Source of the DNA: WHTX01 sp038255145
GTDB lineage: Bacteria; Actinomycetota; Acidimicrobiia; Acidimicrobiales; CAIXPF01
Direction: 5' to 3'
Length of the DNA: 44,423 bases
NCBI GenBank assembly: GCA_038255145.1
Contig: JBBSLP010000054.1
Coordinates: 1 to 44,423, forward strand
In this document: one piece after another, positions 1 to 7,943 of the stretch
Layout of the letters: every line of letters begins with the position of its first letter
Position numbering within the stretch: position 1 is the first letter of the stretch
Notes under the pieces: generated by a model
The model's database searches: none
Told to the model about the DNA's origin: nothing
What the model saw: only the letters and a program-made list of their open reading frames with translations
Program-made: the position numbers and the translations under genes

Positions 1-142
1 CCGGTGTCTGCGCCCGCGTCCTACAACGAATCCTCGCACTCACTGCCGCCATCTGGCACAACGAAACAACCCACCAACCCACACCCGCACGCTCGCTCAT
101 CGCCTACGACCACTGACGGGCTTGGAGCCAATCATCTAGGGT
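1..142 (+). mobile_element. Right end of an IS982-family insertion sequence (truncated by window edge)
   Basis: The first 116 bases encode the C-terminus of an IS982-type transposase. They are followed by a short non-coding tail that ends ...CATCTAGGGT at 142. Read inward from that end, the sequence begins ACCCTAGATG, and IS982-family inverted repeats begin with ACCC, so I place the right inverted repeat at about 124-142. The left end lies outside the window, so the pairing of the repeats and any target duplication cannot be tested here. Confidence 0.6.
3..116 (+). CDS. IS982-family transposase, C-terminal fragment
   Basis: The reading frame enters from the left edge and ends at a TGA at 114-116, giving 37 visible residues. 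These include RVLQRILALTAAIWHN and the ending RSLIAYDH. This hydrophobic stretch plus an 'AIWHN ... AYDH' end is the familiar C-terminus of actinobacterial IS982 transposases (recognised from memory of the family). The DDE catalytic core would lie upstream, outside the window, so I cannot say whether the gene is intact. It sits about 290 bases upstream of the first amidase and may mark the left boundary of the island. Confidence 0.65.
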   Translation, partial: GVCARVLQRILALTAAIWHNETTHQPTPARSLIAYDH

Positions 143-311
143 GCGGCCGACGTCCTAGCACCCGTCGACCGGGGCCCACCTGGGTGGAGCACGGGGCCGA
201 CGCCCGGGGCAGGGGCCCGACCGGCGCCGAGCCGTGGCGAAGGACCGGCGCAGCGCGGACACCGGTGGTCGACCGCCCTGGTCCCCGGGCCGGGACCCCC
301 GTCGCCCGGGC

Positions 312-351
312 GCGTAACCGGGCCAACTCGGCACCGACCCGGCGGGGAAAC
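312..351 (+). promoter_or_regulatory. 40-nt conserved leader element, copy A (upstream of amidase 1)
   Basis: It begins GCGTAACC (312-319), has GCC at 322-324 and ACC at 337-339, and ends AAAC at 351. It matches the copy at 13911-13950 at 32 of 40 positions without gaps (hand count). It ends 51 nt before the amidase start codon. GCCCGG (304-309) can pair with CCGGGC (318-323) across the GCGTAA loop. Confidence 0.6.
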
Positions 352-402
352 GGCCGACGTCGAGCATCTCGCGCGTATCGGCAACGACACGAGGAGCGCC
401 CG

Positions 403-1959
403 ATGTTCTCAGTTCCCGACGAAGAAGACGTGGTCGCCGCGGCCACAGCCCTGGGGCTGCACATCCCCGAGGAGGAGGTCGTCCACTACCGGGCCGCGCT
501 CATCGTGCACCTCAACTCGTTCAACGAGTTCGTGCAGGCCCGCATCGAGGAGGACAAGCCCGAGCTCCTGTATCCGTCGCGGGCCCCCGGCTACCGGCCG
601 TCCAACGACGAGGACCCCCTCGGTGCCTGGCTGTGGAAGTGCGACATCGGCGGGTCCGACGAGGGTCTGCTGGCGGGCAAGACGGTGAGCTACAAGGACC
701 ACACCGCAGTGGCCGGGGTGCCGCTGACCTTCGGCTCCTACGTCATGGAGGGCTTCATGCCCGACTTCGACGCCACCGTGGTCACCCGGGTGCTGGCCGA
801 GGGCGGCCGCATCGTGGGCAAGAACGCCATGAACGGCTTCGTCGGCGGCTTCGGCTTCGGCGGGACCATCGGCGACTACGACCGCCCCAAGAACCCCCAC
901 AACCCCGACCACGTCACCGGCGGTTCCTCGTCGGGCTCCGGTGCGGCCCTGGCCGGCAACGAGGTCGACATCTCCTTCGGTGGCGACCAGGGCGGCTCCA
1001 TCCGCATCCCCGCCGCCTGGTCGGGCACCGTGGGCCACAAGCCCACCTTCGGCCTGGTCAGCCACTTCGGCATCGGCTTCGGATCGGACCAGAGCATCGA
1101 CTACACGGGTCCCATGACCCGCACCGTCGAGGACTGCGCCGCGGCCCTGCAGGCCGTGGCCGGCTACGACGGCTACGACCCCCGCCAGGGTCGCCTGGTC
1201 CCCGACCACATGGACGTGCTCAGCGGTCTGGGCGACGGCATCGCCGGGCTGCGCATCGGCGTGCTCGACGAGGGTTTCCACGGGGCCGAGCCCGACGTCA
1301 CCGAGGCCGTCATGCAGGCCGTGGACACCCTGGCCAGCCTGGGGGCCAACGTGGTCAAGGTGTCGGTGCCCGAACACGCCGACATCTTCGCGGCCCAGGG
1401 GGCGTTGGGAGCCGAGGGGTCGTTGGGCCTCTTCCAGACCGGTTTCTTCGGCCTCTTCACCCGCACCTACTACCCGGCGTCCCTCATCGCCGAGGTCAAC
1501 AAGATGTGGGCGGCGGACGCCGACCTGCTGAACCCGCGGACCAAGCTGCAGTACCTGGCCGGCACCTTCGCCAAGAAGAACTTCGATGGTCGGGTCTACG
1601 CCAAGGCCCAGAACGTGCGCCCCACCTACATCCGCAAGTACGACGCCGCCCTGGCCGACGTGGATGTGCTGGTCATGCCCACGGTCATCGTGAAGGCACC
1701 GCGGTACTCGCCTCCGGCGACCTACCTCGAGAACGTGATCGAGAACCTGTCCACGGCCATGCGGCCGGCCATCTACAACACCCAGCCCTTCAACTACACC
1801 GGGCACCCGGCCCTGGCCGTCCCCGTGGGCAAGTCCGAGGGCCTGCCCGTCAGCATGCAGCTGGTGGGCCGGTTCTTCGAGGATCCTCTGCTGATGCGGG
1901 TGGCCTACGCCTTCCAGCAGGCTGTCGACTGGGACGACGTCATCGGCATCTCGGTCTGA
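403..1959 (+). CDS. Amidase-signature hydrolase, Rhodococcus-type (amidase 1)
   Basis: A 518-residue amidase-signature enzyme expected to hydrolyse a carboxamide to the acid plus ammonia in the cytoplasm. The ATG at 403 is preceded by GAGGAG at 391. The frame is open further upstream, but that part reads through GC-rich intergenic sequence and is not family-like. The catalytic triad can be placed: Lys98 in SYKDH, cis-Ser175 in GGSSSGSG and nucleophile Ser199 in GGDQGGSIRIPAA, with the usual 24-residue Ser-Ser spacing. The DQGGSIRIPAA...GHKPTFGLV block and the N-terminal helical region resemble the enantioselective amidases of Rhodococcus (nitrile pathway), not the AtzE-like enzymes further along. 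No nitrile hydratase lies in view, so the true substrate is unknown. A strong hairpin follows the stop. Confidence 0.88.
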   Translation: MFSVPDEEDVVAAATALGLHIPEEEVVHYRAALIVHLNSFNEFVQARIEEDKPELLYPSRAPGYRPSNDEDPLGAWLWKCDIGGSDEGLLAGKTVSYKDHTAVAGVPLTFGSYVMEGFMPDFDATVVTRVLAEGGRIVGKNAMNGFVGGFGFGGTIGDYDRPKNPHNPDHVTGGSSSGSGAALAGNEVDISFGGDQGGSIRIPAAWSGTVGHKPTFGLVSHFGIGFGSDQSIDYTGPMTRTVEDCAAALQAVAGYDGYDPRQGRLVPDHMDVLSGLGDGIAGLRIGVLDEGFHGAEPDVTEAVMQAVDTLASLGANVVKVSVPEHADIFAAQGALGAEGSLGLFQTGFFGLFTRTYYPASLIAEVNKMWAADADLLNPRTKLQYLAGTFAKKNFDGRVYAKAQNVRPTYIRKYDAALADVDVLVMPTVIVKAPRYSPPATYLENVIENLSTAMRPAIYNTQPFNYTGHPALAVPVGKSEGLPVSMQLVGRFFEDPLLMRVAYAFQQAVDWDDVIGISV

Positions 1960-1999
1960 GTGCAGTGTGACGAGCGTCTGACCACCAACTGATCACGCC

Positions 2000-2033
2000 G
2001 GAGGGCGGCGCCACGAAGGTGGCGTCGCCCTCC
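2000..2033 (+). terminator. Rho-independent-type hairpin after amidase 1
   Basis: GGAGGGCGGCGCCAC (2000-2014) pairs with GTGGCGTCGCCCTCC (2019-2033) around the loop GAAG. This is a 15-bp stem with a single G-T wobble. Only a weak T-tract follows, as is usual in high-GC actinobacteria. It separates amidase 1 transcription from the gntR-ABC operon. Confidence 0.7.
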
Positions 2034-2210
2034 GATCGTTGCGGCCGGCTCTTCCGGAATCAGACGGAGCACATCGCGGACGTAAATGGCACCTAACCGG
2101 CGGCAGATCCGGTGCATCATGCGACGGATGGCATAGCTGAGCTGGCCTCATCTTGGTTGCCGGGCGGGGGGGCACGAAGGCGGAGAACCGGCGTTTCAAC
2201 ATAGACAGCT

Positions 2211-2220
2211 TTGTATACAT
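2211..2220. promoter_or_regulatory. Candidate GntR operator
   Basis: TTGTATACAT contains the perfect 8-bp palindrome TGTATACA (2212-2219). GntR-family operators typically have a GT...AC core of this kind. It lies about 120 bases upstream of the gntR start and is flanked by near-symmetric CAGC (2206-2209) and GCTG (2221-2224). Autoregulation by the adjacent GntR protein is inferred from position. Confidence 0.5.
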
Positions 2221-2256
2221 GCTGTTGGGGACTCTCTGAACCCCATTACCGGGGTC

Positions 2257-2296
2257 GCGTAACCTGCCGCTTACAGTGCTGAACCGGGCTCGAAAC
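2257..2296 (+). promoter_or_regulatory. 40-nt conserved leader element, copy D (upstream of gntR)
   Basis: GCGTAACC at 2257-2264, GCC at 2266-2268, ACC at 2283-2285 and AAAC at 2293-2296. The total length is identical to the other copies (40 nt), with 24 of 40 positions matching copy A by hand count. It ends 43 nt before the chosen gntR ATG. A TANNNT-like TACAGT sits inside it. Confidence 0.5.
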
Positions 2297-2339
2297 GTTG
2301 GTCCGAAAGCCTCCTTTCGTGGCCACACCGAGCAGCGGG

Positions 2340-3239
2340 ATGCAGAGCTTCCTCAGTCGCAATCGGCTACGCCTTCCGGCCGTCCGCCGGATCCGAGAGG
2401 TGATGCGTGTCTCCATCGTCCAGAAGCGGTTCCGGGGCGACGTGCTGCCCAGCGAGCTGGAGCTGGTCTCGACCTACGGGGTGAGCCGCGGCGTCATCCG
2501 CGAAGTGCTCGAACTGCTACGCGGTGAAGGGCTGATCGAGCGACTGCAGGGGGCGGGCACCTTCGTGGTCGCTCCCGAGCGTTCGCCCATCACCATCGAG
2601 GAGATGGGGGGGCTGCCCAACAGCATCGACGAAGGCCAGGCCCGCGTCACCTGGGACATCCTCGAGCAGCACGCCATGCCTGCGCCCGACCTCATCGCCG
2701 AGCGCCTGGGACTGGCCCCGGGCGAGGACGTCGTCTACATCGAGCGGTGCACGAACCTCGACGGCGAACCCATGTCGCTGGGTTCCTCGTGGCTGCCGCT
2801 CGACGTGGGCCTGCCCATGATCGACGACCAGATCGACAACCGCCGCTCGGTGTACTCCCTCATCGAGGAGTCCCTGGGCCACCACGTCAGCCAGGCCGAG
2901 CTCCGGGTCGAGGCCACCCTGGCCGACTCGACCTCGGCCCCGGTCCTGCGCATCGCCGAGGGATCCCCGATGCTGCTCATGGAGCGGCTCGTCTACGACA
3001 TCAACGGGCGGCCGGTCGAGTACGGGTTCACCCGCACCCGGGGGGACCGCATGGCGCTCACCACGGTGATGCGCCGCCACGACCGGTCCACCTGCCCCTG
3101 CTGCGCCGCAGCAACCAGGGGAGCGCTGTCCACCACCCCGACCCGGGAGCGGCGGCGCACCCGGGCACGACTCCAACAGCCGGTGCACCTGCTGTCGTCC
3201 AAGACGACGGGTTGCGAGAAGGGAGAGGCATGGGACTAG
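2340..3239 (+). CDS. GntR-family (HutC/UTRA-type) transcriptional regulator
   Basis: A 299-residue regulator. Residues about 17-77 form the winged helix-turn-helix, with the classic run LPSELELVSTYGVSRGVIREVL and the wing GLIERLQGAGTFVV. Residues about 95-245 form a UTRA ligand-binding domain ending PVEYGFTRTRGDRMAL. I chose ATG 2340; a TTG at 2298 in the same frame falls just after the conserved leader element and seems too early. The last 50 or so residues, after the UTRA domain (Cys- and Arg-rich), are unlike family members and may be read-through of a decayed spacer. The gene overlaps the following ATPase gene by 10 bases, so the regulator and importer are probably co-transcribed. The effector is likely a small molecule from the amide pathway (inference). 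Confidence 0.85.
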   Translation: MQSFLSRNRLRLPAVRRIREVMRVSIVQKRFRGDVLPSELELVSTYGVSRGVIREVLELLRGEGLIERLQGAGTFVVAPERSPITIEEMGGLPNSIDEGQARVTWDILEQHAMPAPDLIAERLGLAPGEDVVYIERCTNLDGEPMSLGSSWLPLDVGLPMIDDQIDNRRSVYSLIEESLGHHVSQAELRVEATLADSTSAPVLRIAEGSPMLLMERLVYDINGRPVEYGFTRTRGDRMALTTVMRRHDRSTCPCCAAATRGALSTTPTRERRRTRARLQQPVHLLSSKTTGCEKGEAWD

Positions 3240-4297
3240 CAATGGCGACCGGCTCGACGGCGGTCCTCGACACCACGGCCGAGGTCGCCCTCGAGGTGCG
3301 CGACCTGACCACCGAGTTCCGCACCCCCGGGGGCTACCTGCGGGCCGTCAACGAGGTGTCCTTCACCCTCCCCAAGGGCAAGGTGCTGGCCGTCATCGGC
3401 GAGTCGGGCAGCGGCAAGAGCGCCATGCTCCGCAGCATCATCGGCATCCAGCCCGGCTCGGCCAGGATCGGTGGCGAGGTCCTCCTCGACGGCCGTGACC
3501 TGCTAAAGCTGTCGGGCAAGGAGCGGGCCCGATCCCGGGGCCGCGACGTGTCGATGGTCTTCCAGGACCCCCTGACCGCTCTCGATCCCGTCTACACGGT
3601 CGAACGCCAGCTGTGCGAGACGTTGCGACGCCACCTGCCCTTGGGCAAGGCCGAGGCCAAGGAGCGGGCCGTGGAACTGCTGCGCCTCGTGCAGATCCCC
3701 TCCCCGGCCGAGCGCCTCCAGGCCTATCCCTTCGAGCTCAGCGGCGGCATGCGTCAGCGCGTGGTCATCGCCATGGCCCTGGCGTGTTCGCCCAAGGTGC
3801 TCCTGGCCGACGAGCCCACCACCGCCCTCGATGTGACCGTGCAGGCCCGCATCCTCGAGCTCATCCGCGAGCTGCAGGCGGGCAGCGACATGGGCATGGT
3901 CATCGTCACCCACGACCTGGCCGTGGCCGCCGAGGTGGCCGACGAGGTGGCGGTCATGTACGCCGGCCGCTTCGTCGAGACCGGCCCCGTCGAGAAGGTC
4001 CTCCTGGACCCGGCCCACCCCTACACCGAAGGCCTGCTCGAGGCCAACGTCCGCGCCGGCCAGAGCGAACGGCCCCAGGCCATCCCCGGGGCCCCGCCCA
4101 GCCTGGCCCGCCTGCCCAAGGGCTGCGCCTTCGCTCCCCGCTGCGACCGGTCCCTCGTCAGCTGCTGGACCGAACCCCCGCCCGTCGTGACCATCGGTCC
4201 CGACCGCTGGACCCGCTGTCCCGTCCTGCCCGCCCAGCGGCAGGACCCCATCCAGATCACCGTTACGGAAGGCGAAGACACCAATGTCACCCGATGA
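3230..4297 (+). CDS. ABC transporter ATP-binding protein, DppD/OppD type
   Basis: A 355-residue ATPase of a dipeptide/oligopeptide importer. The ATG at 3230 follows GGGAGAGG and overlaps the regulator's stop. Visible motifs: Walker A GESGSGKS (57-64), Q-loop in FQDPLTALDP, signature LSGGMRQR, Walker B VLLADEPTTALD and H-loop THDLAV. After these comes the C-terminal oligopeptide-transporter region with conserved Cys (GCAFAPRC...SC...RC), which in this family often binds an Fe-S cluster. It overlaps the binding-protein gene by 14 bases. It pairs with the second ATPase at 7944-9152 to form the heterodimeric motor. Confidence 0.92.
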   Translation: MGLAMATGSTAVLDTTAEVALEVRDLTTEFRTPGGYLRAVNEVSFTLPKGKVLAVIGESGSGKSAMLRSIIGIQPGSARIGGEVLLDGRDLLKLSGKERARSRGRDVSMVFQDPLTALDPVYTVERQLCETLRRHLPLGKAEAKERAVELLRLVQIPSPAERLQAYPFELSGGMRQRVVIAMALACSPKVLLADEPTTALDVTVQARILELIRELQAGSDMGMVIVTHDLAVAAEVADEVAVMYAGRFVETGPVEKVLLDPAHPYTEGLLEANVRAGQSERPQAIPGAPPSLARLPKGCAFAPRCDRSLVSCWTEPPPVVTIGPDRWTRCPVLPAQRQDPIQITVTEGEDTNVTR

Positions 4298-5993
4298 GCC
4301 CATCCCGAGTCGACGACGAGTACGCCGCCCCGGGCGGACGTCCCCCGGACGGTCGAGGGCCTGGCGCCTCTTCGCCGTCCTCATCGCGCTGGGCCTGATC
4401 GCTGCAGCCTGTGGGGGGAGCAGCGGTGACTCCAGCAGCGAGGGCGGTTCGGCCGACACCGGCGGTGAAGCCGAGGGTGGCACCGGTGGCACCCTGCGCA
4501 TCGCCATGTCGGCCGGCAACGTGCCCTGGCCCTCCACGCCACCCAACGAGGGCTACGAGGGCTACCGGTTCGTGGGCAACAACATCTACGACGGCCTCAC
4601 CCGGTTGAACCTCGACCAGACCGAGGAGCTGCCCACGCCGCAGCCCTCCCTGGCCGAGTCCTGGGAGGTCAACGCCGATCAGACCGAGTGGACCTTCACA
4701 CTGCGCCAGGGGGTGACCTTCCACGACGGCACCCCGTTCAACGCCGACGCCGTGATCTTCCAGTTCGACCGCAACAAGACGCCCGAGTTCGAGTTCTTCG
4801 ACAAGATCAACTCGGCCCGCTACAACGCCACCTTCCGCTACTTCAAGACGTGGGAGAAGGTCGACGACTACACGGTCAAGTTCACCATGACCCAGCCGTA
4901 CGCCTGGACGCTGTACGACCTGCTCACCGTCTACTTCCCCAGCCCCACCGTGGTGCGGGCCGTGGGCAATGACAACTACAACCCCAGCGCCGTCGGCACC
5001 GGCCCCTTCAAGATGACCAAGTACGTCGATGGCGAGGTCATGGAGCTGACCCGAAACGACGAGTACTGGGGCACGAAGGCCAAGCTCGACAAGATCGTCC
5101 TCTACCCGCAGGCCGAGGCCGCGTCCCGCCTCGCCGCCCTGCAGTCCGGCGAGGTCGAATGGGCCGAGGTGCCCTCGCCCGATGCCGTCCCCCAGCTCGA
5201 AGCCGAAGGCTTCCAGGTGATGATGGGCCAGCACCCCGGTGCCATCATGCCCCGGTTCAACGAACACCGGGCCCCGTTCAAGGACAACGTCAAGCTGCGC
5301 CAAGCCCTGAACTACGCCCTCGACCGTGAGGGCACCAACGCCCTGATGAACAACGTCGGCGAGCCCGCCTCGCAGTACGTCTACGAGGGTCACCCCGACT
5401 ACGTCGAGGACAACCCGGGCTACAGCTACGACCTCGACAAGGCCAAGCAGCTCCTGGCCGAGTCCGGCTTCGAGCCCGGTCAGCTGAACCTGAAGATGGT
5501 GTACACGACCGGCGGCTCGGGCAACATGTTCCCCGGTCCGATGATGGAGAAGCTGCAGGCCGACTTCAAGGCCATCGGCGTCAACGTCAACATCGTGCCT
5601 GTCGAGTGGAACACCCTCATCACCATTGGTCTCGAGGGCCTCGACAAGCCCCAGAACGCCGACATCGACATCCTGTGGGCCTCACCGGCAGCCGGCATGA
5701 TCCCCCCGGGTTACAACGTCACCTTCCTGTGCGACCGTCCCGGTCCCCAGCCCAACGCCGCGGGCCTGTGTGACCCGGTTATCAACGAGAACTACCTGGC
5801 CGCCATGCAGGCCGCCACGCCCGAAGAGTCCCACGAGTACGTCCGCAAGATGATGACGGCCGCACTCGACAACGCCCACTTCCTCTTCTGGATGCAGGAC
5901 AAGAACCTGCGGGTGCTGGCACCATCGGTGCAGGGCTACCACCACGCCCAATCGTGGTGGGTCGACTTCACCACCATCAGCGTGGACGGGTGA
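4284..5993 (+). CDS. Solute-binding lipoprotein, family 5 (peptide/opine/nickel type)
   Basis: A 569-residue extracellular substrate-binding protein. It has an Arg-rich N-terminus, then the hydrophobic stretch LFAVLIALGLIAAAC with a lipobox, placing the acylated Cys at about residue 43, followed by a Gly/Ser/Glu-rich linker. The family 5 fold is shown by YDGLTRLN, LAESWEV...TFTLRQGVTFHDGTPFNADAV and LRQALNYALDRE. The start at 4284 lies within the end of the ATPase gene and has only a weak Shine-Dalgarno, suggesting translational coupling. The substrate cannot be read from sequence. Family members bind peptides, glutathione, opines, sugars or nickel, and the amidase neighbours favour an amide-containing ligand. 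Confidence 0.92.
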   Translation: MSPDEPIPSRRRVRRPGRTSPGRSRAWRLFAVLIALGLIAAACGGSSGDSSSEGGSADTGGEAEGGTGGTLRIAMSAGNVPWPSTPPNEGYEGYRFVGNNIYDGLTRLNLDQTEELPTPQPSLAESWEVNADQTEWTFTLRQGVTFHDGTPFNADAVIFQFDRNKTPEFEFFDKINSARYNATFRYFKTWEKVDDYTVKFTMTQPYAWTLYDLLTVYFPSPTVVRAVGNDNYNPSAVGTGPFKMTKYVDGEVMELTRNDEYWGTKAKLDKIVLYPQAEAASRLAALQSGEVEWAEVPSPDAVPQLEAEGFQVMMGQHPGAIMPRFNEHRAPFKDNVKLRQALNYALDREGTNALMNNVGEPASQYVYEGHPDYVEDNPGYSYDLDKAKQLLAESGFEPGQLNLKMVYTTGGSGNMFPGPMMEKLQADFKAIGVNVNIVPVEWNTLITIGLEGLDKPQNADIDILWASPAAGMIPPGYNVTFLCDRPGPQPNAAGLCDPVINENYLAAMQAATPEESHEYVRKMMTAALDNAHFLFWMQDKNLRVLAPSVQGYHHAQSWWVDFTTISVDG

Positions 5994-5997
5994 GCCC

Positions 5998-6936
5998 GTG
6001 CTGAACATCTTCATCCGACGGGTGATGCTGTCGATCCCCATCCTCTTGGGGGTGACCGTCATCATCTTCCTGCTGATGACGGTCCTGCCCGGTGACCCGG
6101 CCACCGCCCTGGTGGGCGAGGATGCCACGCCGGCATCCATCGCCCGGGTGCGAGCCGACCTCGGCCTCGACGACCCGCTGCCGGTCCGCTACGTGAACTG
6201 GCTGGGTGACACGCTCAGCGGTGACCTGGGCTACTCGCCCTACCGGCGCCGCGACGTCACCGACCTGATCACCCAGGCGTGGACCAACACCGCCATCCTG
6301 GCCGGCTTCTCCGCCCTCTTCGGGCTGGTCGGCGGCGTGGCCCTCGGCTTCGTGGCCGGGATCAAGCGGGGCAAGGCGGCCGACAAGGTGATCTCGGTGT
6401 TCAGCCTGACCGGGCTCAGCATCCCGTCGTTCTTCCTGGCCATCGTCATGCTGATCATCTTCTCGGCCAAGCTGGGCTGGTTACCCAGTTCGGGCACGGG
6501 GTTGGACGATGGCACGTTCTTCCAACACCTGATCATGCCCATGGTGGCGGGGTCGCTGACCACGCTGGCCATCACCACCCGGGTCACCCGGGCGGCCATC
6601 ATCGAGACCTACGGGGCGGACTTCGTCCAGACGCTGCGGGCCAAGGGCCTCGGGAACACCGAGATCTTCCGCCACGTCTTCAAGAACGCCATCTCCCCCG
6701 TGCTCACGACGTCCGGTCTGCAGGTCGGCTACCTCCTCGGCGGTGCCGTGCTCATCGAGACGATCTTCCGGTGGCCGGGGATGGGCATGTTGGTGTTCAA
6801 CGCCATCTCGTCCCGTGACCTGCTCGTCGTGCAAGGAGCCACGTTGGTCATCGCCCTGACCTTCGTACTCATCAACCTGGTCGTCGACCTCGTGCAGGCG
6901 ACCATCGACCCCCGGCTCCGCCGGGTCGTGGCGTGA
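5998..6936 (+). CDS. ABC transporter permease, DppB type
   Basis: A 312-residue inner-membrane permease. It starts with GTG at 5998, four bases after the binding-protein stop. The N-terminus FIRRVMLSIPILLGVTVIIFLLM is the usual DppB first membrane helix followed by LPGDPA. The cytoplasmic coupling loop reads LRAKGLGNTEIFRHVFKNA, the EAA-type motif that contacts the ATPases. It probably has six membrane segments. It pairs with the DppC-type permease 10 bases downstream to form the channel. Confidence 0.93.
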   Translation: MLNIFIRRVMLSIPILLGVTVIIFLLMTVLPGDPATALVGEDATPASIARVRADLGLDDPLPVRYVNWLGDTLSGDLGYSPYRRRDVTDLITQAWTNTAILAGFSALFGLVGGVALGFVAGIKRGKAADKVISVFSLTGLSIPSFFLAIVMLIIFSAKLGWLPSSGTGLDDGTFFQHLIMPMVAGSLTTLAITTRVTRAAIIETYGADFVQTLRAKGLGNTEIFRHVFKNAISPVLTTSGLQVGYLLGGAVLIETIFRWPGMGMLVFNAISSRDLLVVQGATLVIALTFVLINLVVDLVQATIDPRLRRVVA

Positions 6937-6946
6937 GGGGCTGCTG

Positions 6947-7894
6947 ATGACGACCATCACCACTGCCACCCCCCTGGGCAACGACCTGCCGCTGCTGACG
7001 GTCGAGGACCACCGTGCCGCCTGGGCGGCCCAGGACGTGGGCGTCGATGCCAAGTCCTTCTGGGCCGAGACGACCCGGCGCTTCCTGCGCAACAGGATGG
7101 GCGTGTTCGCTCTGGCCGTGCTCCTCCTCCTGGTGGCCGCGGCGGTGTTCGCACCGTTGCTCACGTCCTATGACCCGCTCGTGGGCAACGCCCAGGACCG
7201 GCTCAAGGGCGTGTTCAGCGATGGGCACATCTTCGGCACCGACGAACAGGGGAGGGACATGTTCGCCCGCATCCTGTACGGCGGGCGGTTGTCGCTCCTG
7301 GCGGCGTTCGTCCCCACCGTCGTGGCCACCGTGGTGGGCACGCTGATCGGTACGTGGGCCGGCTTCGTCCGGGGCGTCGTGGGCAACGGGCTGATGCGGG
7401 CGATGGACATGCTCTACGCCTTCCCCGCCATCCTGTTGGCCATCGCCGTGGGCGCCTCCCTGGGTCCCGGCCTCAAGAACACGATCATCGCCGTGAGCAT
7501 CGTGTTCATCCCCCCGGTGGCCCGGGTGGCCGAATCGGCCGCCCGCACGGTCTCCATGCAGGAGTACATGGAGGCGGCCCGCCTGAGCGGCGCCAACCGG
7601 TGGACGCTGCTGCGGACCCAGTTGCTGCCCAACGTGCTCAACCAGATCATCGTGTACTCGTCGGGCCTGGTCGGCGTGTCGATGATCATCGCCGCCAGCC
7701 TCAGCTTCCTCGGCCTCGGCTCCCAGCCGCCGGCTCCGGAGTGGGGCTACATGCTCAACGCCATGCGGGGCTCCATCTACGTGGCCCCGTTGGTGGTCGT
7801 CATCCCCGGCATCTTCATCTTCGTGGTGTCGGTGGCCTTCAACATGGCCAGTGACGCCCTGCGGGAATCCATGGACTCCCGGAGCGGCGGATGA
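6947..7894 (+). CDS. ABC transporter permease, DppC type
   Basis: A 315-residue permease. It has a long cytoplasmic N-terminus and then FLRNRMGVFALAVLLLLVA, the first membrane helix typical of DppC (the N-terminal OppC domain). The periplasmic motif HIFGTDEQGRDMFARILYGGRLSL is diagnostic of the OppC family. The coupling loop is AARLSGANRWTLLRTQLLPN. The ATG at 6947 follows GAGGGG. The gene is followed 49 bases later by the second ATPase. Confidence 0.93.
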   Translation: MTTITTATPLGNDLPLLTVEDHRAAWAAQDVGVDAKSFWAETTRRFLRNRMGVFALAVLLLLVAAAVFAPLLTSYDPLVGNAQDRLKGVFSDGHIFGTDEQGRDMFARILYGGRLSLLAAFVPTVVATVVGTLIGTWAGFVRGVVGNGLMRAMDMLYAFPAILLAIAVGASLGPGLKNTIIAVSIVFIPPVARVAESAARTVSMQEYMEAARLSGANRWTLLRTQLLPNVLNQIIVYSSGLVGVSMIIAASLSFLGLGSQPPAPEWGYMLNAMRGSIYVAPLVVVIPGIFIFVVSVAFNMASDALRESMDSRSGG

Positions 7895-7943
7895 TGGCGG
7901 CGTTCACGATGACCTCAAGGTCAACCGCACGGAGGATGACGCG

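Larger units (their letters stand above)
1960..2339. other. Intergenic region between amidase 1 and gntR
   Basis: No credible gene. The region contains a terminator-like hairpin (2000-2033), a GntR-type palindrome (2211-2220) and conserved element copy D (2257-2296). The stretch from about 2080 to 2260 is noticeably less GC-rich than the surrounding genes, as expected for a promoter/operator region. TACAGT at 2272-2277 has the TANNNT pattern of an actinobacterial -10 box. Confidence 0.6.

Noticed and set aside
3062..3239. A second frameshift in the gntR C-terminus, suggested by its odd Cys/Arg-rich tail
   Set aside because: No alternative frame gives a recognisable continuation of the UTRA domain, which already looks complete, so I keep it as an unusual tail.
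4294..4398. Alternative ATG at 4294 (ATGA junction with the ATPase stop) as start of the next gene
   Set aside because: It opens a different frame from the binding protein; the lipoprotein signal lies in the frame starting at 4284.
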